DNA from: Microtetraspora sp. NBRC 13810
GTDB taxonomy: Bacteria; Actinomycetota; Actinomycetes; Streptosporangiales; Streptosporangiaceae
Direction of reading: 5' to 3'
NCBI RefSeq assembly: GCF_030268685.1
Contig: NZ_BSRQ01000003.1
Location: 224,598-288,597, forward strand
Length of the DNA stretch: 64,000 bases
Of this stretch, positions 26,617 through 33,652 are shown piece by piece. The notes beneath the pieces were generated by a model. The model was not told the DNA's origin. It saw only the letters and a list, made by a program, of their open reading frames with translations, and did not search any database. Position numbers and translations under genes: made by a program. Position 1 is the stretch's first letter. Each line of letters opens with the position of its first letter.

Positions 26617-27420
26617 TCAGCCGCGCAGGGCCGCGGCGGTGGCCTCGTCGCTGGGCCAGAACATCTCGATCGCGAGCTCGGACACCGTCACGTCCACCGC
26701 GTTGCCGAAGGTGGCGATCGTGGTGAACATCGACAGCACCGTGCCGTTCCTGCGGATGCGCAGCGGCACCAGGATGTCCGGGGCGCCGGGCGGCCGGGCG
26801 TTGTCCACGTCCACGCCCGGATAACGGTAGGCCGACAGCTCGTCGTGCAGCTCGGTGAGCACCCCGTCGCCGGACGCCTCGGCCTGCCGGCGCAGGCTCG
26901 CCAGCAGGTGGGCCCGCACCTCGGGCAGGTTGACCAGGTGGGCGGCGACCCCGTCGGGATGCAGGGACACCCGCAGGATGTTGACCGTCTCCCCCACCAC
27001 GTGCGCCGGAATGTCCTCCAGGAGCATCGCCGCCGCCGCGTTGGCCGTCACGACGTTCCACGCCCGGTCCACGACGAGGGCGGGATAGGGCTCGTGCCCG
27101 GCGAGGATCTTGTCCATCGCCAGCCGTACGGCCGCCATCTCCGGGGCCTCCACCGAGCGCTCGCGGTACAGCGGGGCGAAGCCCGCCGCGACCAGCAGCC
27201 GGTTGCGGTGCCGCAGCGGGACGTCCAGATGCTCCGAGAGCCGCATCACCATGTCCCTGCTGGGCCTGGCCCTGCCGGTCTCCAGGAAGCTGATGTGCCG
27301 GGCCGACACGTCGGCCTCGATCGCCAGGTCGAGCTGGCTCACCCGGCGTCGCCGCCGCCAGTCCCTCAGCAGGTCCCCGACGCTCTCCTCGCGCTCTTCG
27401 CGCACTGCCACGGCTTCCAT
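26617..27420 (-). CDS. XRE-family regulator with MmyB-like ligand domain
   Basis: A 267-residue regulator. The helix-turn-helix is at about 13-75: VGDLLRDWRRRRRVSQLDLAIEADVSARHISFLETGRARPS, followed by MVMRLSEHLDVPLRHRNRLLVAAGFAP. The C-terminal PAS-like MmyB domain reads YPALVVDRAWNVVTANAAAAMLL, VNILRVSLHPDG and FTTIATFGNAVDVTVSELAIEMFWP. Family members often control a neighbouring oxidoreductase, but here the neighbour is convergent. The ATG has a TACCGT box exactly 6 nt upstream and only a weak GAGGG. Confidence 0.92.
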   Translation of the reverse strand: MEAVAVREEREESVGDLLRDWRRRRRVSQLDLAIEADVSARHISFLETGRARPSRDMVMRLSEHLDVPLRHRNRLLVAAGFAPLYRERSVEAPEMAAVRLAMDKILAGHEPYPALVVDRAWNVVTANAAAAMLLEDIPAHVVGETVNILRVSLHPDGVAAHLVNLPEVRAHLLASLRRQAEASGDGVLTELHDELSAYRYPGVDVDNARPPGAPDILVPLRIRRNGTVLSMFTTIATFGNAVDVTVSELAIEMFWPSDEATAAALRG

Positions 27421-27660
27421 GCCCTCACGGTATCGGCCGGTCGAGAATATCGGCGATTACCTGGGACGTAAGGGGCGGTCGCAGGGGACGCACAACGATA
27501 TTCGTGACGATCGTGGCGAACCGCATGCCGCAAATCGCCTACAGCCCGGTGGTCCGCCGCGCACCGTGACACGATGAGGCTGATCCGCGCGCAGCGGCCG
27601 AAGACGTGAACAACGGTGACGGAGATCGTTTTCCGCCGCCGGCCGGAAGGAGTCTGGACT

Positions 27661-27852
27661 GTGGGCGACGCGATTCTCGCGATCGGCGCGCGCAGGGGAC
27701 TGTTCCTCGCACGTTCGACCGATGGCGGCCCGTCCGGGGCCGAACCCGTCCGTTCCGCCACCGCGGTGCGCGGCCCCCTCACCGTGGACGAGGCGCCGGT
27801 GGCGCACCCGCACCGGCCCCGGCGCCTGCCCGCCGTGCGCGGGTCCTTATGA
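27661..27852 (+). pseudogene. 5' remnant of a BNR/exo-alpha-sialidase-like repeat protein gene
   Basis: GTG 27661 with AAGGAG 8 nt upstream opens a frame beginning MGDAILAIGARRGLFLARSTDGG, which matches the start of the WD40/BNR-type proteins usually found beside MoaD/ThiS-like genes in actinobacteria. After about 23 residues the similarity stops and the frame runs into low-complexity Arg/Pro sequence, ending after 63 residues. A full-length member has several hundred residues, so most of the gene seems lost. Its stop overlaps the start of the MoaD-like gene by 4 bp, retaining the coupled arrangement. Confidence 0.6.
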
Positions 27853-28157
27853 CCAGGCCGGTCACGCTGGTGACGTTCGTGCTGCCGAGCACGCTGCGCA
27901 GGTGGGTGAGCGGGGCGAGCGAGGTCCGGGTCTTCGCCGTGGCGCCGGCCGAGGACGCCGACCCCACCCTGGGCTCGGCGCTCGACCGGCTGCGCCGTTC
28001 GCATCCGCTGCTGGAGCGGCGGCTGCGCGACGACCACGGCGGCATCCGCCGTCACATCACGATGTTCGTCTGCGGGGAGAACGCGCGGCGTCTCGGCGGC
28101 CTGGAGTGCGCGCTGCCTCCCGGCGCGGAGGTCTACGTGCTTCCCGCGCTCGCCTGA
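27849..28157 (+). CDS. MoaD/ThiS-like ubiquitin-fold protein lacking the terminal Gly-Gly
   Basis: A 102-residue protein. VTFVLPSTLRRWVSGASEVRV starts a beta-grasp fold; TLGSALDRLRRSHPLLERRL and RRHITMFVCGENARRLGG follow, with PPGAEVYVLPALA at the end. Relatives normally finish with Gly-Gly, the site of thiocarboxylation; here TGA comes directly after Ala, with GGGCGG just beyond. Sulfur transfer is therefore doubtful. The ATG overlaps the preceding remnant frame by 4 bp and has no ribosome site of its own, so it depended on coupling. No molybdopterin or thiamine genes are near. Confidence 0.72.
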   Translation: MTRPVTLVTFVLPSTLRRWVSGASEVRVFAVAPAEDADPTLGSALDRLRRSHPLLERRLRDDHGGIRRHITMFVCGENARRLGGLECALPPGAEVYVLPALA

Positions 28158-28164
28158 GGGCGGA

Positions 28165-28899
28165 TCAGGGCGAGATCCTGCCGTTGGCGACGAAGGCCGC
28201 GTGGGTGAGCGGCATGAGCCGTGCCCACGCGGCCTCCATCTTCTCGGCGACCATCTCGATCTCGCGCTGCGGGAAGGACGGCACCCTGGACTCCTCGGTC
28301 CTGGTGCGCAGGGACAGGAAGTGCATGAGCGAGCGGGCGTTGCAGGTGGCGTACATCGTGGAGAACAGCCCCACGGGCAGCACCGCGCGGGCCACCTCCC
28401 TGGCGATCCCCGCCTCCAGCATCTCCTGGTAGGCGGCGTAGGACTGCCGGTAGGAGCCCTCCATCACCTCGGCGACGAGCTTGTGCTGCCCGGCCGTGCC
28501 GGGGACGAACTCGTAGCGTCCCGGCTTGCCCTGCTGGACCAGCCTGCGCCCCTCGCCCGGCAGGTAGAACACCGGCCGCAACTCGCGGTACCTGCCGCTC
28601 TCCTCGTTGTAGGACCAGCCGGACCGGTGCCGGTGGAACTCACGGAAGACGAAGATCGGGGCGCTGACGAAGAACGTCATGGAGTTGTGCTCGAACGGGC
28701 TGCCGTGCCGGTCGCGCATCAGGTAGTTGATCAGCCCCTTGGACCGCTCCGGGTCCTTGTGCAGCTCCTCCAGCGACTGCTCGCCCGCGGTGGAGACCCG
28801 GGCGGCGAAGAGCACGTCGGAGTCCGCGGCGCTGTGCCGGACGAGCTCGACGGTGACGTCGTCCAGGAAACGCGGCCGGTCCTCGTCCATCTGGTCCAT
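28165..28899 (-). CDS. thyX: Flavin-dependent thymidylate synthase
   Basis: ThyX makes dTMP from dUMP with methylenetetrahydrofolate, NADPH and FAD. The 244 residues are of normal length. The ThyX motif RHRx7S is at 90-101 (Arg90-His91-Arg92 to Ser101) in EFHRHRSGWSYNEESGRYREL. Other family segments are ARVSTAGEQSLE, LMRDRHGSPFEHNSMTFFVSAPIF, and the C-terminal NARSLMHFLSLRTR. The ATG at 28899 is preceded directly by three copies of a 9-bp GGGGG-containing repeat that supplies the ribosome site. It lies downstream of an amidohydrolase gene on the same strand. Confidence 0.97.
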   Translation of the reverse strand: MDQMDEDRPRFLDDVTVELVRHSAADSDVLFAARVSTAGEQSLEELHKDPERSKGLINYLMRDRHGSPFEHNSMTFFVSAPIFVFREFHRHRSGWSYNEESGRYRELRPVFYLPGEGRRLVQQGKPGRYEFVPGTAGQHKLVAEVMEGSYRQSYAAYQEMLEAGIAREVARAVLPVGLFSTMYATCNARSLMHFLSLRTRTEESRVPSFPQREIEMVAEKMEAAWARLMPLTHAAFVANGRISP

Positions 28900-28926
28900 C
28901 CCCCTGATCCCCCTGATCCCCCTGAT
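28900..28926 (-). repeat. 9-bp tandem repeat forming the thyX ribosome-binding region
   Basis: On the minus strand ATCAGGGGG occurs three times without interruption directly before the thyX ATG, with a fourth degenerate copy upstream. The copy ending 9 nt before the ATG has ideal Shine-Dalgarno spacing; the last one abuts the start codon. Confidence 0.85.
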
Positions 28927-28972
28927 CCCGCTGGTCGTGCGCGGTCCAGCCTATCGACAGGCGGCCGGGCGC

Positions 28973-30133
28973 TCAGATCCGGTAGAGGCGCCGGGCGTTC
29001 CCGGTGCCGATCATGTGGGCCACCCTGGCCGAGTCGGCGGCGCTCCACTCCCCCTCGCCGATCCGCGACGCGAGGGCCCTGGCCAGGCCGCGCCGGTAGT
29101 AGAGCGCGCCCAGGTGGCAGGTCTCCGCCACGCCGTAGCAGTCGGAGCTGAACAACTGCTTGTGGAAGGGCACCAGCTCCAGCAGCTCGCCGAGGACCGC
29201 CGCGGAGCCGGCGGCGGTGTAGGTGAGGGCGAGGCCCACGTCGACGTAGACGTGCGGGAACACCGCGGCGAGGTAGGCCGCCTGCCGGTGGTAGGGGTAG
29301 CAGTGCAGCAGCACCACGGGCACCCCGACGGGCTGGAGTGCGCGCAGGAAGCCGGTCATCAGCGACGGGTCGGCCCGGTGCAGGTCGAGGTCGGGGTCGC
29401 CGTAGCCGCAGTGGAACTGGATCGGCAGGCCGCGCTCGCGGGCCGCGTCCACGCCCGCCCACAGCAGGTGGCGCAGCAGCACGGGATCGGTGAGCCGCTC
29501 CTTGGGGTCGGCGAGCCGCCGGTTCGCCGCGGCGATCACCGCGCCCCGGCTGGGCCGCGCCGGGTCGAAGCCGAGCCCGTGCCGGTAGGCCATGATCGAC
29601 TTGAGGCCGGCGGCGCGGGCGGCCCGCCCGGCCAGCGTCTCGGCCAGCCGGTCGATGTAGCCCACCGCGGTCGGCTCGTCGCCGGCGACCTGCTGCTCGA
29701 CCTGCTCCAGCCGGACGATCTCGGCGGCGGCCGCCTCGGCCAGCCTGCCCATCTCGGCGGGTTGCAGCAGCTCGGGGCCGCCGAGCCCGGTGTCCACCAG
29801 GAAGGCGGCGATCCCGGCGTCTCGCAGCAGCCGCCGGTTCACCTCCTCGGCGCCCAGTTCCGTACGGCGGGCGAGGTAGACGGCGGGCGGGGCGTGCGGA
29901 TCCAGGTCGAGCACCGGGGCGCACCAGCGGCGGATCGCGGCGCCGAGCGGGGTGTCGAAATGGGTCGTGCCCGGCGGCGGCGGGCTGCCCGCCTCGGTGA
30001 TCAGCGCCTCGAACCTGGCCCGCGGCAGGTCGTCGCGCCGGACCCCGTGGCAGTGGTGGTCGACGAGGGGGGCGAGCAGGGCCTCCCGCACCGCGCCGGG
30101 CAGCCCGGCGGGCAGCGCGTCGTCCGGTGTCAT
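28973..30133 (-). CDS. Amidohydrolase_2-family metal-dependent hydrolase
   Basis: A 386-residue TIM-barrel protein. The metal motif VDHHCHGV holds His27-x-His29 after strand 1; later metal or catalytic sites are IQFHCGYGDPDLDLHRADPS, VVLLHCYPYHRQAAYLAAVFPHVYVDVGL and LFSSDCYGVAETCHLGALYYRRG. Proteins of this pattern include FluG-like N-terminal domains and decarboxylating or deaminating amidohydrolases, but the substrate is unknown. It sits 73 bp upstream of thyX on the same strand, so cotranscription is possible. The ribosome site is weak and a 9-bp triple repeat lies 11 bp before the start. Confidence 0.85.
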   Translation of the reverse strand: MTPDDALPAGLPGAVREALLAPLVDHHCHGVRRDDLPRARFEALITEAGSPPPPGTTHFDTPLGAAIRRWCAPVLDLDPHAPPAVYLARRTELGAEEVNRRLLRDAGIAAFLVDTGLGGPELLQPAEMGRLAEAAAAEIVRLEQVEQQVAGDEPTAVGYIDRLAETLAGRAARAAGLKSIMAYRHGLGFDPARPSRGAVIAAANRRLADPKERLTDPVLLRHLLWAGVDAARERGLPIQFHCGYGDPDLDLHRADPSLMTGFLRALQPVGVPVVLLHCYPYHRQAAYLAAVFPHVYVDVGLALTYTAAGSAAVLGELLELVPFHKQLFSSDCYGVAETCHLGALYYRRGLARALASRIGEGEWSAADSARVAHMIGTGNARRLYRI

Positions 30134-30144
30134 CCGCCCCGCCC

Positions 30145-30171
30145 GTCCTCGTCGTCCTCGTCGTCCTCGTC
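30145..30171. repeat. 9-bp tandem repeat, three copies, before the amidohydrolase gene
   Basis: GTCCTCGTC is repeated three times without interruption, ending 11 bp upstream of the amidohydrolase ATG (30133). It would lie in the mRNA leader or promoter. Confidence 0.85.
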
Positions 30172-30264
30172 ACGGCCAACGGCCGGCGGCCAACGTCGGG
30201 CCCCGGCACCGTCGAGCACTATACGGCTACCCGGTGTGAGCGGTCCGGGATTCCGGGCGTTCTG

Positions 30265-33200
30265 CTACCCGTCGCCGGTGTGCGGCCGGTAGGGGATCTC
30301 GGGGATGTGCCGTTTCCACTCGCTCTCCGAGAGCGGGCCGCCGGCCCGGGCGACGACGGCCTCGGCGGCCCGGTCGCCGTCGATCGGGAACTCGCGCAGG
30401 GAGCCGTCTCCCCCGGCGATGGACAGCATGCCGCCGCCGAAGCCGATCGCGGCGACGCCCCTGGGGAAGCCGGTGACGGGCAGGCCCAGCTCGCGACCGC
30501 CGGGCAGCTCCCACAGCCGCACGGAGCGCTTCTCCGCGACGGCGAGGACGCCCTCGGGGGAGACCGCGACGGCGGCGTTCTCCTGTCCGGCGGACGCGTA
30601 GCCGGCGCGGCGCCAGGTCGCCGTGTCGATGAGCGTCACCTGGCCGTCGAGGAAGCCGCTGCTGGCCACCAGGGTGCGGCCGTCCGGCGCGAACACCGTC
30701 CGGGTCGCGACGATCCGCCCCGCGGGGGTGATCGTCCGGCCGGAGCGCAGGTCGATCACGCGCAGGCCGTCCACGCCCTGGCCGGCGAGCCACCGGCCGT
30801 CGGCGCTGAAGGACAGGCCGCCGCCGACGGGCAGGTCCCTGATCTTCGCGCGGGTGGCCAGGTCGTACAGCGCGCCGGTCTCTCCGTCGCCCACCGCGAC
30901 GGTCCGGCCGTCCGCGGCGAAGGCGGCCTGTGTGCCGGGGAGCGTGCCGAGCCTGGACTCGGTGACCGCGTCCCAGAAGGTGAGGGACGGGGTGTCGGCG
31001 GGCACGGCGATCGTCCGGCCGTCGGGGCTGAGCACGGGCGCGTTCTCCCTGACCGCCGGGCCGGGCACCCGGGCGACCCGCCGCCGGGTCGCGGTGTCCC
31101 AGACGGTGACCTCCTTGTCGCCGGTGAGCGCGACCCGCCGCCCGTCGGCGCTGAAGGCGGCGCCCGGGACCACGTCGCCGGAGACCGCGGGGGCGCCGGG
31201 AAGCGGGTCGGGCGCGGTGTAGGCGGAGATGTCCACCCGCAGGACGGTGGACCCGTCGGTGACCAGGCTCAGGGTCTCCTCCCCGGCCCGCAGCAGGCTC
31301 GGCGCGCCGGTCTGGATGCGCTGCGTCATGACGGGCGCGGTGCTGCCCGCCTCCCACAGCCGCAGGTCGCCCTCGGTGCCCAGCGCGGCCACGAACCTGC
31401 TGTCCGGGGTGAACGCCACCTCCCCCTTGTACGGCAGGCGCAGCGGCGCGCCGCCCCGCCAGGCGGCCGTGCGCACGTCCCACAGCCGGAAGGAGCCCTC
31501 GCCGACGCGCAGGGCGAGGGTGCGGCCGTCGGGGCTCCACGCCATGGGCTCCGCCGGCAGGCCGGCGAGCGCGCGGTCGCGGCGCAGGTCCCACAGGCGC
31601 CAGGTGTAGTCCTTGCCGCCGACGGCCGCGAGCCGGTCGCCCGGGCCGACGAGCGCGCCGTACATGGCGGGCGGGCCGTCGAGCCAGGCGCCTCGGGTCA
31701 CGTCCCACAGCCGCACCGGGGAGTCCACGCCGCCCAGCGCCAGGATCCGGCCGGTCGGGCTGAACTCGACGTAGGAGGTGGCCGGCAGTTCCCCGCCGAG
31801 CGGCCGTCCCGAGACGGCGTCCCACAGGCGGACCTTCTCACCGGTGGCCAGCGCCAGCGTGCGGCCGTCGGGGCTGCCGCGGACGAAGGACACCGCAGGG
31901 TCCGCGCCGGAGAAGGTGGTGACGCCGGTCCGCCTGGCCACGCGTATCTCGCCGCCGGAGACCGAGACGAGGGTGGCGCCGTCGTCGCTCAGGTCGTAGG
32001 CCGCGCCGGGCGGGGCCCCCGGATCGGTGAACGTGCCCGCCTGGGACTGGGCCAGCGAGGCGTACAGCCCGCCGCGGGTCGCCGGGGACGGGGCGAGGTC
32101 CCAGGCCGCGGCGCTGAGCCGCATCGCGGTCACCGGCTCGGCCGCGCGCAGCGCCTCGGCCCGCGCCGCGACGACGCCGGCCAGTGTGTCCAGGCGCTGG
32201 TCGGCCACGGTCCGCCGGCTCTGCTCCGCGGCGACGGCGGCCCCGGCCGCGACCAGCAGCAGCACGGCGAGCGCGGCGGTCACCGTCCGGCGGCGGCGGA
32301 CGCCGCGCCGGACGACGGCGGCGCTGGCCCGCAGGAACTCGGCCTCGCCCCGGCTCAGGGTCAGGTGCCGCCTGCCGCTCGCCTCCCAGCGCAGCGCCTC
32401 CCGCAGCGGCTCGCCGCGGTAGACGTCGCCGCCGGCCTCCCAGCGCGACGCCGCCTCGCTCAGCGCGCGGTGCACCGCGAGGCCGGGCCGCTCCTCCTCG
32501 ATCCACGCCCGCAGTCGCGGCCAGGCCCGCGGCAGGGCGGGATGGACGACCTCGACCGACTCGTCCAGCAGCCCGGCGGAGCGGTATTCGCGCAGCACGC
32601 CGGCGGCCCCGCCGGGGAACTCCTCCGGCAGCGCCCGCCGGGTGCCCTCCGTGTCCACCAGGCGCAGGAACACGCCCGGCACCAGCGCCCGCTGCTCCGC
32701 GGGCAGGCCCTGGTACACGGTCTCGGCGATCTCCCCCAGGGACGGGTCCCGGACCGGGACGGGCAGGGACACGTCGGCGTCGGCGCCGCTCCCGACCAGG
32801 CCGAGGAGCAGGTCCTTCGCGGTCGGCCGGTCCTCCGGCCGTTTGGCGAGGGCGGCGCGGACCAGCGCGCGAAGCGGCTCGGGGAGCATGCCCACGTCGG
32901 GTTCCAGGGTGAGCACGCGGTGCATCACCCCGCCCAGGCTCTCGTCGAGGAACGGGTCGGCGCCGGTGGCCGCGAAGAGGATCACCCCGCCCCAGGAGAA
33001 CACGTCCGCCGCCGGGCCGGCCCGCTGCCCGACGAAGACCTCGGGCGGCATGTAGGTGGGCGTGCCGGCGACGAAGCCGGTGGAGGTGAGCGACATCTCC
33101 GGGGTGCGCGCCACGCCGAAGTCGATCACCCGGGGCCCGTCCGGGCCGAGCAGCACGTTGTCCGGCTTGAGGTCGCGGTGGATCACCCCGGCCTCGTGGA

Positions 33201-33570
33201 TCGCGGCCAGCGCGGTCACCACCGCCGTCGCCAGCCGGTGCAGCCGGTCCCCGGTGAACGGCCCCGCCTCCCGCACGGTCGCGCGCAGGCTCGGCCCCGC
33301 CACGTACTCGCTGACGATGTACGGCCGGGGCGCGTCGAACTCCACGTCGAGGATCTTGGCCGTGCAGAACGACGCGACCCGCCGGGCCGCGGTGACCTCC
33401 CTGACGAGACGCTCCCGGTCGAAGGTGTGCAGCACCTTGACCGCGACGCGTTCCCCCGCCTCGTCGTACGCCTGGTAGACCACGCCCTGACCGCCCGCGC
33501 CGAGGCGCCCGGCCGGCACGTAGCCGCCCAGCCGCCTCGGATCCCCCGGGAGCAGCGGTGCCGGTTCCAT
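30265..33570 (-). CDS. Ser/Thr protein kinase with truncated nSTAND region, one TM helix and WD40 repeats
   Basis: An 1101-residue membrane kinase. The kinase domain (about 17-265) is complete: glycine loop GAGGQGVVY, Lys45 in VAVKVL, HRDLKPDN from His131, DFG at 150-152, and PPE. Residues about 270-425 resemble only the winged-helix end of nSTAND1 proteins (VVHPALPRAWPRLRAWIEEERPGL, LYRGEPL-like, LSRGEAEFLRAS); the P-loop NTPase is missing. A transmembrane helix is at 429-448, after RRRR. Residues about 490-1085 are WD40 or YVTN-like repeats with SPDGRTLAL-type motifs. ATG 33570 has GGAGG 6 nt before it; an ATG 10 codons upstream is less likely. Substrates are unknown. Confidence 0.9.
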   Translation of the reverse strand: MEPAPLLPGDPRRLGGYVPAGRLGAGGQGVVYQAYDEAGERVAVKVLHTFDRERLVREVTAARRVASFCTAKILDVEFDAPRPYIVSEYVAGPSLRATVREAGPFTGDRLHRLATAVVTALAAIHEAGVIHRDLKPDNVLLGPDGPRVIDFGVARTPEMSLTSTGFVAGTPTYMPPEVFVGQRAGPAADVFSWGGVILFAATGADPFLDESLGGVMHRVLTLEPDVGMLPEPLRALVRAALAKRPEDRPTAKDLLLGLVGSGADADVSLPVPVRDPSLGEIAETVYQGLPAEQRALVPGVFLRLVDTEGTRRALPEEFPGGAAGVLREYRSAGLLDESVEVVHPALPRAWPRLRAWIEEERPGLAVHRALSEAASRWEAGGDVYRGEPLREALRWEASGRRHLTLSRGEAEFLRASAAVVRRGVRRRRTVTAALAVLLLVAAGAAVAAEQSRRTVADQRLDTLAGVVAARAEALRAAEPVTAMRLSAAAWDLAPSPATRGGLYASLAQSQAGTFTDPGAPPGAAYDLSDDGATLVSVSGGEIRVARRTGVTTFSGADPAVSFVRGSPDGRTLALATGEKVRLWDAVSGRPLGGELPATSYVEFSPTGRILALGGVDSPVRLWDVTRGAWLDGPPAMYGALVGPGDRLAAVGGKDYTWRLWDLRRDRALAGLPAEPMAWSPDGRTLALRVGEGSFRLWDVRTAAWRGGAPLRLPYKGEVAFTPDSRFVAALGTEGDLRLWEAGSTAPVMTQRIQTGAPSLLRAGEETLSLVTDGSTVLRVDISAYTAPDPLPGAPAVSGDVVPGAAFSADGRRVALTGDKEVTVWDTATRRRVARVPGPAVRENAPVLSPDGRTIAVPADTPSLTFWDAVTESRLGTLPGTQAAFAADGRTVAVGDGETGALYDLATRAKIRDLPVGGGLSFSADGRWLAGQGVDGLRVIDLRSGRTITPAGRIVATRTVFAPDGRTLVASSGFLDGQVTLIDTATWRRAGYASAGQENAAVAVSPEGVLAVAEKRSVRLWELPGGRELGLPVTGFPRGVAAIGFGGGMLSIAGGDGSLREFPIDGDRAAEAVVARAGGPLSESEWKRHIPEIPYRPHTGDG

Positions 33571-33652
33571 CCACGTCCTCCGAAAGCCACTCGTCGTCAA
33601 GGGGTTGGACGGCGCCGGGACCCGGAAAGTTCTGGAACGGCGCGGCGCCCCG

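Noticed and set aside
27849-28157. Molybdopterin synthase small subunit
   Set aside because: No other molybdopterin gene is present and the essential C-terminal Gly-Gly is missing.
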